Shown here piece after piece: positions 38,560-50,694 of a DNA stretch of 64,000 nt. The stretch's first letter is position 1; every line of letters begins with the position of its first letter. The DNA is taken from contig NC_082687.1 of the NCBI RefSeq assembly GCF_949987515.2, positions 120,757,838 to 120,821,837 on the forward strand. Direction: 5' to 3'. Below the pieces are notes generated by a model, which was not told the DNA's origin, searched no databases, and worked only from the letters and a program-made list of their open reading frames with translations. Made by a program: the position numbers and the translations under genes. The stretch comes from Delphinus delphis (lineage: Eukaryota > Chordata > Mammalia > Artiodactyla > Delphinidae).

Positions 38560-38745
38560 TAGCATTCCTTTTCTGAAACAGGCCAGTTAGTAAATATTTT
38601 TTGCTTTTTGAGTCATACAGTTTCTATTGCAGCTATTCATCTCTGTTGCTACAGTGCGAAAGTAGCCATAGACAATATGTAATCAAATAAGAAACAGTTG
38701 GCTGGCCAGATTTAAACTGGCTATAGGTTCCTGACCTTTTTTAAG
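38560..38745 (-). mobile_element. hAT-type DNA transposon remnant
   Basis: The segment aggccagttagtaaatattt through gcgaaagtagccatagacaa to ccagatttaaactggc is the reverse complement of the family seen at 28.5 and 55.2 kb. Divergence is high. Confidence 0.65.
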
Positions 38746-39292
38746 ATATCATAAAGTCCCTTCAGTCCACAGCACTCCGACTTTTGAACAGGGAGAATTT
38801 GGAAAAGGGACTTGACTTCCGAAGGGAAAAGAAAATTAATCTTTTGGAAACGTCTAATTTCAGTACTTTGTATAGCTGAACATTTTTTCCATTGTTGTGT
38901 TGCCTATCTCTAGCAGATAATAAAGTTTTATAAAATCATTTCATTATGTTAGTGATTATACATTTGTTCTTAAACTTGGAGTTGGTTTTGATTTCCTAGG
39001 ATGTCAGTTTTATGGATTTTGTTTCCTACTGTGGCTTTGAAAGTCAGCCAAGAATATTTCTCAGTCCATAAAACAGTTTCACTATGCTACTCCAGCTAGC
39101 TATCAGTGATCTGTGGAAATAAAGGGCAAAGGCAACATGAATAATGGGAATCCAAAGAATTCCCTTCACCTAATCTTCAACATTAATTATAGCCACCAAG
39201 TTTCTCTACAACAAGTAGCAAATTAGACCAGTATGAGCTTCACCTCTTTCTGTTTAACGGCACTTGACTAGATCAATACATTTCTGAATACA

Positions 39293-39405
39293 AGGAAGGG
39301 GATATATGTATACAAATAGTTGATTCACTTCATTGTTCAGCAGAAACTAACACAACACTGTAAAGCAATTATACTCCAATTTAAAAAAAATAATAAATTA
39401 AATAA
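39293..39405 (+). mobile_element. Severely 5'-truncated L1 3' end
   Basis: About 110 bp of L1 3' UTR (ggatatatgtatacaaatag, acacaacactgtaaagcaat, tatactccaattt) ends in an A-rich tail with TAA. It is the reverse complement counterpart of 6605-6700 in the antisense L1. Confidence 0.85.
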
Positions 39406-40303
39406 GTTACGTGCTCCGTATTACCAACACAGAATTTTTAAACTAGAAAGACCTGTATATATGTCTTACCTAATTTAACTCCCTCATTCATACATGCCAA
39501 TAATTATGAAATCCTCAAGGGAACGGCAACATCTTCATCCTCTTACCTCAGATGTCCAGCACAGTGCCTAACAGAGAAGGCACTCTGTGCTAAAACCCAG
39601 ACATTTAGTTTTTGAATAAGGGAATGAAGCCTCAGAGAAGCCAGAGATTAGGTTCACTCAGCTGGTTGTTAGCAGAGTATGATTTCACCATGTTTTAGTG
39701 TCATTTGTGAACCGATTTTATTTTAAAATTAAACACTGAGACTGTCTTTTGGAATTTTGTCACCTGCATTACGTTCATAGAAGCATCAACATCTTCATTA
39801 TAAAGAATCATTTGTAAGCTTTGGAATACATTCACCTGTCAAAGAGCTCCGAAAAGAATTAAGGAAGTGCTAAGTGATGCGTTTTTCAAAAAAATTCAGT
39901 GGTTTTTGTACACACTAACTTTAAAAGTGAGTCTAGAGTCACAAAACTTTGTCAGTTGTGCTGAGGGTACAGAAATGATAAATGTTCTTTTTAACGTAGC
40001 TGATAGCAACAGTATTCAAAGGATAATAGAGGATAGCAACAGTAATGAGATCATGCTTATTAGATCAGTGACAAAACATTTTGAAAGACTATGTACGTCC
40101 TTGGTATACTAATTAATTTTGTAGAAAGATCACCATGTTACCCTCTGCCAGAAGGCCATTCAGTCGCATTTATTTTATTGTAGGGGAATCAAATTGAGTC
40201 TTTTCTCAAGTAAGCAAGCATGCAAATCATTGGGTTCCAAATCCTATGTGTCTGTAGTCACAGAGCATTATAAATCAAGAGCCTGAGTCAGTATCCACCT
40301 ATC

Positions 40304-40334
40304 CCCCACGTCCCCCCCGCGCCCGCCCCCCAAA
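40304..40334 (-). repeat. C-rich run, G-quadruplex candidate on the minus strand
   Basis: Runs of 5, 7, 3 and 6 C separated by 1-3 bases on the + strand. It fits the usual four-run pattern on the complementary strand. It is not inside a recognised repeat. Confidence 0.7.
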
Positions 40335-41084
40335 AAGAGTTCATTTAGAAGATACAAAAAGAGGATAGAAAAAACAGATGAAGAGAACTTCTTTCGGTAT
40401 AGATCTAAGAAACCAGGGAAGTGGAGATTTTCTTCTCACTCTATTTCATTTCTGCATCTGAGCACACAGTCTTACAGTATATTCTGTTTTTTTCTGTTTT
40501 AGAAGGTTTGCCGTTTTTAAAAAAGTCATTTTTCACGTATAAAAATATCTGAGAAAGTATAAAGGTCTCCTTATCTGGAACTTTTTGCTGTTCAAAATAA
40601 ATTGTTCCTTGAGGACCCTGAGGAGCCAAATTGTCACTACATTTGAGCAGCTAATGAAATGAGAAGAATTCTCATTGCCAAGCCATAGCAGGCTCCTACT
40701 AATGCATCTTGTATAAACAAAGTGTCTTTTAGCAGTTTATATATCAGGCTCACTGTTCTGGGCATAGTTATGAAGGGCTTAAGAGGAGTAGTTTTTAATC
40801 TTAGAATTATGTTGGTGGCTTTTATGGAAGAACTTAAGGAAGTTTGATACTTTCTACCATGTTTTAAGTAAAGCTCAGTAGAGAACTGGCAATGTGAATC
40901 TGCATATATCTGCTGACCTGTGCTATCCTGACTTCCGAAAATCTTCAATCATGTTCATGCTTTATTTCAGTAACCTTTATGTGTCAGACACTCCTTTTTC
41001 AGTTTAATTTGTTAGGATAATGTGTAAAATGTTATAGAGATCCCTTCATTAAGCCAGGTATACTGGTGATAATTATAATGATAA

Positions 41085-41280
41085 TGCTTATAACTGTTAT
41101 CTGTTGACATTTCCTTTGTGCTAAGTATCAGCAGATCCTTTATACATTTATTTAATTTTGAGGGTGGTATGAGTCTTTCCATGTTTGATTGAGAAAACTG
41201 AGTCTCAGAGAGGTTAAGTAACTCTTCCACAAGATTACACAAAAAAATAATGGTAAGGCTTACTAATTGAACCCAAGCTT
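41085..41280 (-). repeat. MIR SINE remnant
   Basis: acatttcctttgtgctaagt, gatcctttatacatttattt, gaaaactgagtctcagagag and gttaagtaactcttccacaa mark a reverse MIR. Confidence 0.8.
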
Positions 41281-42057
41281 ACTGATTATCAAAGCTCTTT
41301 CCCAAATTCAAAGTAAGCTTCCTAATGAGTACTAATCAATGAAGGTTTTACTGGAATGATTTTAAAACCTTTATGTTGTATAATCATATATTATAATTAC
41401 TATAGAACTTTAGTTTTCATTGTCACCATTTCTAGATCTATGGTACTTAAGAAAATGACACATGTTTAGAAGCATTTTCTCTGCTTTAATTTTTAGCTTG
41501 AATAAGTTTGAACTTACATGTATTAATTTTCCTTATTTTTCTTTTGTTGGATTATGTTTATAACAATAACCTGGGGACATCCAGGACTGTGAAAAAATTC
41601 CCTTCAAAAAATTGCTTTTGGCAGAGGGTAAATTGAACTGTGAGTTTAAGAATCACTTGTTTCTCTAATACTGTGTTTTGAGTCAAAACTATACAGATGT
41701 AGCGAGTGTTGCCTATGTTAGCTTGGAATTTTTACTGGGAAATGATGGCAAGATGGAAATATACATACTTTTATGTCATTTTCTGTGTTAACGCTTTATA
41801 CAAAGCTGCAGTTATTCAGAGCACATGCAGCTTGCACAGCTCTAGGACAGCATGTGAAGATAACTCATTATATATGTCTGTCTGCTTTTATAGGGTATGT
41901 TGTTAATCTAAAATAATTTATTTACTATTAGGTTCAAGCTGAATATAGATCATAATCTGACAGCATAGTTTATCGTGAAGTGGTCAACTAGAATATTCAA
42001 GGCATTATTGATTCTTGACATTCATCAAATGATTTTTGCTTTCACTTTCTGAGTTTC

Positions 42058-42755
42058 TTGGCATATGTTTCTGAATATTACTCAGCCATAAACAAGAATG
42101 AAATAATGCCATTTGCAGCAACATGGATGGACCTAGAGATTTATCATACTTAGTGAAGTAAGTCAGAGAAAGACAAATATCATATGATAAATAGCTTATA
42201 TATGGAATCTAAAAAAAAAAGATACAAATGAACTTATATACAAAACAGAAATAGACTCACAGACATAGAAAATGAACTTATGGTTACCAAAGGGGAAAGG
42301 GAGGGGAGGGAGTTTGGGATTAACATATACACACTACTATATATGAAGTAGATAACCAACAAGGACCTACTGTATAACACAGAGAACTACAGTCAATATT
42401 TTTGTAATAACCTATAAAGGAAAAGAATCTGAAAAAGAATGTTACACATATAAATAATATAAAATTAATATAAAATCATAAATATATAAAATTATTAAAT
42501 ATATTAATAAAATTATATATTAAACATAATACAATATAGAATTAATATAATTTTATATTTCATTTTATATAACTATATTATATCTATAAATTACAATTAT
42601 TTTATAATTATTATTAAATTATTTTTTATATTATAAAATAATTATAATTATAAATAATACAAAATATATAAGTATATATATAAAACTGAATCACTTTGGT
42701 GTATACCTGAAACTAACACAACATTGTAAATCAGTTATACATGAATTAAAAATTT
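42058..42755 (+). mobile_element. 5'-truncated L1 3' end carrying an AT expansion
   Basis: It begins in the end of ORF2 (tattactcagccataaacaag, atgccatttgcagcaacatg), continues through 3' UTR (ggacctactgtataacacag) and finishes acacaacattgtaaatcagt plus A-rich tail. About 235 bp of almost pure A/T (42446-42682) sits inside the 3' UTR. Confidence 0.88.
42446..42682. repeat. AT-only low-complexity tract
   Basis: Stretches of TATAAAATTA, ATAATTATAA and similar have only a handful of G or C in over 200 bases. Many segments are self-complementary. It lies within an L1 3' UTR. Confidence 0.92.
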
Positions 42756-42843
42756 TTTAAAAACCCAAAAATACCCCCAAACTAGTCTTCCATGTGATTT
42801 TATTTTTCGTGGATTATAACTTGCTTAAGTATTTGTTCTCTTG

Positions 42844-43065
42844 CTGGACTTTTTTTTTTTTTTTGCGGTACGCGGGCCTCTCACCGCTGTGGCCTCTCCC
42901 GCCGCGGAGCACAGGCTCCGGATGCGCAGGCTTAGCGGCCATGGCCCACGGGCCCAGCCGCTCCGCGGCACGTGGGGTCCTCCCGGACCGGGCACGAACC
43001 CGCGTCCCCTGCATCGGCAGGCGGACTCTCAACCACTGCGCCGCCAGGGAGGCCCTGGACTTTTT
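42844..43065 (-). mobile_element. CHR SINE with 11-bp target-site duplication
   Basis: This reverse-orientation copy is still CpG-rich (gcggtacgcgggcc, gctccgcggcacgtgg), suggesting recent arrival or little deamination. CTGGACTTTTT flanks it at 42844-42854 and 43055-43065. Confidence 0.96.
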
Positions 43066-43729
43066 AAATATATAAAAATTGTCTCTCCTTTAAATTTTAT
43101 TTTAAAGAAGTGTCTATCAAGAAGCCAGAACTGTAATTATTGTTCCCATAGTGTTATCATCTTCAAGGTGTTTGATCAGAGTATAATTCATATTTTTCCT
43201 GAACTTTAGAAAAACAGGGAAAATAAAAAATAAATATTGTATCTGTTTCCTTCTGCCCCAAACTCATTTTCCTTTAGATGGTTATACTCACTGCCTCAAG
43301 GAAAACCAGCTCCTTCACAAGTAGAGAGGTTTCCTAATCATGGCAATTCATTTTAAAAGAAATTCACATTGGGCTTGTCAGGATCAGGTAAAGAAAGAAA
43401 AAGCAAAATAGGACCTGGAACACTTGTATGTATTCTTAACATTTTCAGTGAGTGAACAGTATCTTTGCAAACAGATGGCCTCATAAAATCTACAGTTTCT
43501 CTCATTAGGGAAGTTGATACTTAGGACTCAGAAGTATCATGTTTGTAACTCTTTTAATTTAACCACTGTACAGAAATCATTCTGCAAAGAAAATTTTTTT
43601 GTTGATCACTTTAAATGTTGATCACAGACTTTTTATCTTTAGTTTAGTAATAATTTTACTGGCTTTAGCATTTGAGAATCCCGAGCCCATTCTTGATGCC
43701 TTCGATTACTTTTGATGATTTTGGGAAAT

Positions 43730-44110
43730 TCTCAGGTTGTGTTTCCTGAGATATGGCTTCTATTTGATTCTCTCACTTCTCTCCTTATGAGACTGCAGTT
43801 ATATGTTTCTTAGGCTTTCCACTGGGTTCTATATGTATTTTTACTATTTTCATTCTTTTTTTCTCTTTCTGCATCAGTTTGGATATTTTCTACTGACCTG
43901 CCTTCCAGTTCAAGGATCCTGTGTTCTGTTGTGTTTAATCTACTATTACATTCATCTTTTTAATTCTTAATTTTAGTTATTATAATTTTTAGGTTTAGAA
44001 TTTTTCTTATGGATCCCAGATCCCTGCTGAAATTCACCATTTTTTTATTTCTGTGCTTTTGGTTTGTTTTGTTTTGTTTTACTACAATTCAGGTGAATTT
44101 TTGTTTTTAT
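43730..44110 (-). mobile_element. Old L1M/HAL1-like remnant
   Basis: Segments such as ggatattttctactgacctg, ccagttcaaggatcctgtgt, gtgtttaatctactattac and gttattataatttttaggtt are typical of the ORF1-proximal region of ancient L1/HAL1 in reverse. No frame is intact. Confidence 0.55.
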
Positions 44111-45279
44111 TATCTCAGTCCCATCCCTGTCCAGATTACATGCTAATTTAACATTGTTTCAGATTCTAATTCCCTAGCATCCTTCCTCTTCTTAAGAGGA
44201 AACTAAAAGGAAGAAGGGATAAAGGCTAAATGAGAGTCTAGAAAAATCTTTTCCTATTTACCTTTTTACTTGCAGGATATAGGGTTTTGAGGAATGGGTG
44301 AATTAGGGATGTGTATATTCAATATTATGCTTTTGTTGTTAACAGTGTATCTTGGGCTTAATTGTTCCGTTTCTTTTGTGGACTCCATATCTAATGCTTG
44401 TTGTTGGGTTCAGTGTCTAAAGCGATTATGGTAATGGTTATTTTTCTATTCGTAAAATGTTTTACCCATTCTTAACTTTAGATTAGTTTATGTTAATTGA
44501 ATGTGGTGGTGCATCAGTGTGCTTTCAGCATCTAAAAATGGCATTTAAAAAGCCCCTTAACTTTTTTTTCTTACCTATGACTTAAATTCAAACTGAAAGA
44601 CTGTTGTATTGTTTCCCCTGATAAGCTCTCATGTAAAAAGTGCTTGTAATAAAGTTTGTATGTGACATCCTTTCATCTTTAAATCTGTTATTTTCTACAA
44701 TGATTCATGTTCAAAACATTAATCCAAGGTTATAAAATACTGAAAGACTGTTCAAATTTTATGATGAAAATTTTTGTAAATTTGGAATGCCTTTAAATGT
44801 ATTCAAATTTTTTGTTTTATAAAGTTTGAAGAGTTAAAACCAATATGTGGATTTTAATAATAATAAATCTATGTTATTTGTTAAACTTACTCATTTTTTA
44901 GCCTCTTAATATCATTGTTTAATTTTTCTTTCAAATGTTACCATGTAGGAAAGCTTGTATTGAATGGTGCTCAGATTCAGTACTAGCCCTGGCTAAACCT
45001 AACTTTGATAACTATAAGATTGCTCTCCTTTCTATAAAAGATTCTAAATGTTCTATATAGTATGAGCATTCATGGTTATAAGTTAGAGCCACTGCTTCAT
45101 TACTGATGGGGTAAATCAGTTATCTTAATCTAGTTTTATTTAGTTACGTTTATGCTGTCCAAGTTCTTGATTTAAACTGAAAGCAGATGTTATCCAGAGT
45201 TCTTGAATCAGTCTTTCAGGAACTATTCTGTGTTACTTATTTTAGAAAAGCAAATGAATGTGGAGTTTTCTTTCTCCCT

Positions 45280-45408
45280 GCTAGACTCTAAGGTCCTTGA
45301 GGAAGTAGGGACTGCCATCTTAATGTTTTAATTCCCATTTCCTAAAGCCATGTCTGGCCTGCTAGGCAGTGAATGTTTATTGAATAAATGAGTTGAATTG
45401 AATTGAAT
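45280..45408 (+). repeat. L2 LINE 3' end remnant
   Basis: ctagactctaaggtccttga, ggaagtagggactgccatct and gtgaatgtttattgaataaa, ending in TTGAATTGAATTGAATGAA, is an L2 3' terminus. Confidence 0.75.
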
Positions 45409-45959
45409 GAATTGTTGCACTTTCTAATAAAATTACCCCCCTTATTTTTCCTCTCATTCTTCTCTCACTGTACCACAATGATGTTTGCCTAACTCTGAAA
45501 CAAAACCTAGTAGCTATTTTTTTTTACTTCTCAGCAAGTTCAGCTAATACATTCATACTTAGCAGTAAGACATCTAGCAGTCTTACTAATTCATTGGAGG
45601 AAGAAGGGAGAATGTACGTAACATAGCTAAGGATGGGTTCTGACATTATTTGCATATAGTTCCTATCAGGAAGCACTAGCAAGCAAAGCACAAGCACACA
45701 TAGATTTAGATGTGGCATGGGCCCAGGATTTTTTCTTTTGATGGAAGTATGCCATTCACTTAAAGCTATTTAGTTATGTTACACAAATTCCTTTAGGTAG
45801 GTCACAAAAATTAGAACTTTATCATTATCTAGTAACGCTGTTAGGTTAATATTTTTTTTTTGGTGTATGTGTAACTCTCCAGTGCTAGGTAGTGTAACAT
45901 TCCTATGGGGATTCACTCTACTCTCCTTGCTGACATATTTTCTGAGGAGTCATTCGATG

Positions 45960-46680
45960 TAATTCTTATCTTTGTGCCTCTGTAGTGAAGTGTTTTTGTC
46001 CTCTAGCTACTTTCAAGATTTTTTCTTTATCTTTGGTTTTCTATTGTTTGAATACGATATGCCTAGGTGTAGCTTTTTGGCATTTTTCCTACTTGACGTT
46101 CTCTGGGCTTCTTGGATCTTGCTGTCAGACATTAATTTGGGGAAATTCTCAGTCATTATGGCTTCAGATAGTTTTTCTGTTCTACCTGTCTTCTCCTTTT
46201 GGTGTTTCAGGTACACATATATTACATATTTTGTTGTTGTCCACAGTTCTTGGATTTTCTTTTCTGTTTCTTTTTACTTTTTTACTGTTTTCTTCAGTCT
46301 TTTTTTCTCTTTCCTTTTCCGTTTTGGATGTTTCTATTGACTCATACTTAAGTGGAGAGATTCTTTCCTCAGCCATGTCTAATCTGCTAATGAGTCCAAT
46401 AAAGGCATTCTTTATTTCTGTTATAGTGTTGTAACAACCTTAGAATTCTTTTTGAGCCTTAGAATTTCCATTTCTCTGCTTATGTTGCCTCCTTCTTGTG
46501 TGTTGTCTACTTTGTCCACTAGAGCCCTTAGCATATTAGTCATAGTTTTAAAAAATTACTGGTATGATAATTCCAGCATTCCTGCTGGTTCTCTGGTTCT
46601 GATGCTTGCTCACTTTCTTCCAGCTGTGTTTGTTTGCCTTTTAGTATGCCTTATAGTTTTTTCTTGATAGACATGATTTA
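45960..46680 (-). mobile_element. Old L1/HAL1-like ORF1 remnant
   Basis: Phrases such as ttctctgggcttcttggatc, ggggaaattctcagtcatta, cagttcttggattttctttt and ctttatttctgttatag parallel the ORF1 region of the antisense L1 at 11.2-11.7 kb at much lower identity. The apparent + strand frames at 45972-46434 are antisense readings of this pyrimidine-rich segment. Confidence 0.65.
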
Positions 46681-46724
46681 CTGGATAACAGGAACTGTGG
46701 CAAATAGGCCTTCAGAAATATAGT

Positions 46725-46906
46725 GGTAAGTGAGGACACAGTGAGGAGGTGTCAGTTACCAGCCAGGGGAAAAGAGTCCTCATCTGACCATGCTGGCCTC
46801 TTGATCTTACCAGCCTCCAGACTGTGAGAAATGAACTTCTGTTGTTTATAAACCACCTAGCCTGTGGTATTTTTTGTTATAGCAGCCTGAATGGATTAAG
46901 GTACCT
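46725..46906 (+). mobile_element. MaLR (MLT1-type) LTR 3' part
   Basis: aagtgaggacacagtgagga, ctggcctcttgatcttacc, cagcctccagactgtgagaa, gttgtttataaaccacctag and ggtattttttgttatagcag are diagnostic of ERVL-MaLR LTRs. Only the 3' half is recognised, with no internal region. Confidence 0.8.
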
Positions 46907-47039
46907 GTGATCTCACATTTCTGAGGGATCTAAAAAGAATTGTTAATTTTTCAGTTTATAGAGCTTTTTACTTGTTATTAGGAGGAAGTAGAGCCTTCTA
47001 AGATTCTTATATACTGGACTGGAAAGCATATCAAAACTG

Positions 47040-47425
47040 CCCTTTTGTAATCTGTTTCCTATACTGTAGCCGCTGTAGTCCTCAAAAACATAAATCTGAT
47101 CTTGTCATGTCTCTACTTGAAACTTCCCATCAACTTTAGGACAAAATCCAAACTTAGTAATTTGGATAATAAAGCCTTTGTCATCCAGCCTTGGTTTATC
47201 TTTCTCTGCTAATATTTTACATTTTTACGTTACTGCTATGCTGTGCTACTCTGAACTGTTTTCCATTTTCAGTGTTCTGTATTCTCTCTCTTCCCTATCT
47301 TTTTCTTTGCTGGTCTGGCCCCCACTCATCTTTCGGGTCGTAGGTTAGAAGCCATCACCTCTGGACAGCCCACCTTGACTCTCCCAAGACCTGTTCGTTT
47401 GACCTTCCTTTGCCCCTTGTAGTGT
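47040..47425 (+). repeat. L2 LINE fragment
   Basis: ataaatctgatcttgtcatg, cccatcaactttaggacaaa, atccaaacttagtaatttgg, agcctttgtcatccagcctt and ctctggacagcccaccttga make this the longest L2 copy in the window. Confidence 0.75.
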
Positions 47426-47758
47426 AGGATCACAACTAATTAGCAAAGTAGATACAATTAAAGGCCTTGGATGTAATCTGTTGGCATCCTTAAATGCTTA
47501 TATGCTTGCAGTCATCATGAAGGAGCCCACAGAGCTTTTGCTAGCAATGTTCGTATCTAACATTTGGAAAAGTTACATTTTGAAGCGTTTTTGGAAAGAT
47601 ATATAATCTATTTATTCAAAATGTTTAATCTTAAGTAGACCCAGATCAGCAAATCCATGCACCAGCCAATTGGTTACTTGCAGGAATTAATGTTGACCAA
47701 GACAAATCTCAGTGGCTTCCCAGATGCTCCTTGCTTGGTCCCAAACTTTTTGACATTG

Positions 47759-47852
47759 GGAAGGACCATTTAATAAATTGACAGTGTAATTTATATGACA
47801 ACCTGGAAGGACCAACCGTTTAATTAATTGACAGTATGATTTGTGTAACAAC
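47759..47852 (+). repeat. Two-copy tandem repeat of about 46-50 bp
   Basis: ggaaggacca, then ttaataaattgacagtgtaa, recurs as ggaaggacca ... ttaattaattgacagtatga, starting near 47759 and 47805 with a 4-bp insertion and several substitutions. Confidence 0.85.
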
Positions 47853-48524
47853 ATCATGTATGTCTGATTAGTGTGAGTTAGAGGCTACTCTCCTTTGTGT
47901 CAAGTTTTTGAACTTGTAATGCACACTGAGATCTGAATTCTTTTATTTAGAGATCCTGATTACCTTATTATTAAATATATTATGTGATGATTATACTAAG
48001 GTGTACTTGCTGTCATGGGTGCTAAGACAAAGGTATGGGGTGTGTCTCTTCTATCCTCTTTCCCTCTTCTCCCCCCTCCCACTCTCAACTGTATCTGATT
48101 GAATTTATATGTTTAATATACTTACAATGCTGTTTCACTCTGTAATTGTCCACCTAGATGTTTATTATATATTTCCCAATTCTGAACAGAGCCTAGTAAA
48201 TCCCAGCTAGTGCTAATGAGAATTATTATTGTGGGGCCTTGATTGTGTAATATCAGGGTTTTGTTCACTATTAAGACCTGTTGAGTTTACTTCTTAAAAA
48301 TCAATATTCAGTAATTTTTTGTGATCAAGGAAATGAGATTAAATTAAGGTGTAGTTTGTTCAGGAGTAGCTTTGTAATTGACCTGGTGCATGAAAAAAAG
48401 GAACAAAATAAAATGGTTTTTTTCCCCCTATTTCTCTAGATATGGGTATTGTGATGACCCCCTACCTGCTGATGTGTTTTAAAAATATTCTTAATATTTT
48501 AAAATATCAAGATAGGTCAGAAAT

Positions 48525-48562
48525 ATCCCGTTTGCTATCCCGTTTGCTATCCCGTTTGCTAT
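48525..48562 (+). repeat. Perfect 12-bp tandem triplicate
   Basis: ATCCCGTTTGCT occurs three times without change at 48525-48536, 48537-48548 and 48549-48560, followed by AT. Confidence 0.96.
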
Positions 48563-48675
48563 AGGTTTGTAAGGAGGTTTCTGTCTCGCATAGGCTCTAA
48601 GGTTCATGTGAGAATGAGTCTGTATCTTATTCATTTTTTTTATTCCCAATTCCTGTCAGTTTATTTGCCATATAA

Positions 48676-48927
48676 AATGTAAATATCGGGGGGCTTCCCT
48701 GGTGGCGCAGTGGTTGAGAGTCCGCCTGCCGATGCAGGGAACATGGGTTCATGCCCCGGTTCGGGAAGATCCCACATGCCGTGGAGCGGCTGGGCACGTG
48801 AGCCATGGCCGCTGAGCCTGCGCGTCCGGAGCCTGTGCTCCTCAATGGGAGAGGCCACAACAGTGAGAGGCCCGCGTACCGCAAAAAAAAAAAAAAAAAA
48901 AAAAAAAAAGAAAGAATGTAAATATCG
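48676..48927 (+). mobile_element. CHR SINE with 13-bp target-site duplication
   Basis: The sense copy runs from about 48689 with a poly-A of about 27 A at 48883-48909. AATGTAAATATCG occurs at 48676-48688 and 48915-48927, a perfect 13-bp duplication. The long pure A tail suggests a young insertion. It lies about 320 bp upstream of the sensor 1 exon. Confidence 0.96.
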
Positions 48928-49243
48928 ATTAAGTTAAATAATTACGTATTTGATGAACTTTTAAAAATAATCTTATTTCTTACTTCCCAGATCTTTTATA
49001 TTTGACACTCTTAGCATTTCATTATTGGAGAGAAAATAATCATGGTTGTTGATGGAGGAAAAGAAATGATTTAATATAGTTAGTTCTTGGATCTAATTCA
49101 ACAAGTAATGAATTCTGAAGCATGCATTTTATGTTTTGAAAAAGACATAATGTTTCTTGTTATAGAATATACGATCTTTTTAAAATAGTAGAGTATTTGG
49201 GGATAGATAAAGAGATTTTTAAAACTGTATTTTTAAAAATCAG

Positions 49244-49370
49244 TTCATCAGGTGCTGGGAATGTAGCCGATCGTGTTTTGGCTCAGCTCTTGACAGAAAT
49301 GGATGGCATTGAACAGTTAAAGGATGTGACAATCCTGGCAGCTACTAACCGTCCAGATAGGATAGACAAG
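49244..49370 (+). CDS. AFG2A: AFG2A (SPATA5) coding exon: D2 sensor 1 region
   Basis: This 127-nt exon supplies the last base of a split Ser codon and then 42 codons: [20 protein letters not shown] followed by [20 protein letters not shown] and DK. LLTEMDG is the family helix and AATNRPD the sensor 1 motif. The exon ends just before the expected arginine-finger segment (ALMRPGR in orthologues), which I do not find in the remaining 14.6 kb, so the next exon lies beyond the window. The acceptor is a modest tttttaaaaatcag|T and the donor a strong AAG|gtaaga. The third serine (TCA at 49248-49250) stands where I recall Leu in the human protein, in a loop likely to be tolerant. Confidence 0.95.
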
Positions 49371-50694
49371 GTAAGAAAGAAGCCAGTCTGGGCATTTTAA
49401 AATCAAGAACTGGATCGTTTGATTATGTTGGGGATTTTTGGGTTTTGGGTTTTTTTTTCTGTCAAATTACTTTCTAATCAGTTTGTCATTTAGAGGATAC
49501 TGAAAGATTAAACTAAAGGAAAAGAGAACTGAGAAAAGAATTTGTTTATGTTTTTATTACTTATGTTTGGTATTAATGAAACTATTTTGTAACCCCTTGA
49601 GTTTTCCCTCCCCCATTGTTGCATTAAATTCTTAGTGTATTTCCCTAGAGTATTTAAGTTCTGAAATTCTTTTTGTGTTTCATCTTATTTTGAGAACTTT
49701 TTAACATTTTCATTCATTTTAAGGTAAGCTTCCGGCTATTTACTACTAGTTAGACTCAAGTTATTTTCAACAACTTTCTAGAAGTCCTGGCCTCTCAGTT
49801 GCTTTCAGAGTAATTAGAATAAAAATGACAGTGGATTTTATTTCTCTTAAGAAGTTACTTAGGCTTAAATTAAGCTACATAGGTGCAAAATTAACACTTT
49901 CAAGCTATTGCTACCACTACTTTTCCCCAAGTCATATTTTAATAAATGAGTTCACTTAACTTTTAAGTGCCTAATTTATACTTAATGATCTAAACTGAGA
50001 GTAAAAATTTACTCCCAGGGCGTGAACCAGTTTCTCTTTTTTTTGTTGCTGTTATTGCCTCATGTCCATGACCTTATGAGCTCCTCCCTCCCTGTGCACA
50101 TATATACAAACTTTCGGTTTTAACAATGGGATTTTGAAAGAAATCATCTTTTTGAAGATATGAAAAGAGGTTTTATGTGGGAAGGTATTTTGCTGTGTGA
50201 TAAAGTCCCTTGGTCAAATGCAGGTAAGAAAGCTTTGAACCTTAATAAGTTAAATTGTGCCCTTTCTGCTGCAGTGTTTTACAAGAAGCTAGGTAAGTTA
50301 TGAGCATTTGTAGGACCTGGGTTGGTGCCCAGACATCTCTGATGTCTATAAAAAAGATAGAATTGTGTCTTGACAAGAATTACAGAAAGTGCTGAAAGAG
50401 ACCGTAAAGATTACCTAATCCCACCTTTTGGTTTCAGTGAATCCAAGAATCATCTTTATCCAGGTAAATATACATTGTATTTTTATGACATTTGTCTCCT
50501 GGTTACCCCATGGCTAATGAGCTCTAAAATTTCTTAGGTTTTTTTCCTCTACAGTGTCTAATCTAATAGTGGCCTTCTTTGGTTTGTTAATATTGTATGT
50601 CTTTGATGTTAGACACATGTCTTGAAGTAGGACTTTGGGCTTATAGTAAACCTTTTGGGTTCTTCTAAATCAAGCTGTATGATTTAGCTTGTTT

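Noticed and set aside
45972..46434. Hydrophobic frames of 122 and 149 codons that look like membrane proteins
   Set aside because: Pyrimidine-rich antisense of an old L1/HAL1 ORF1 remnant; hydrophobicity comes from T-rich codons.
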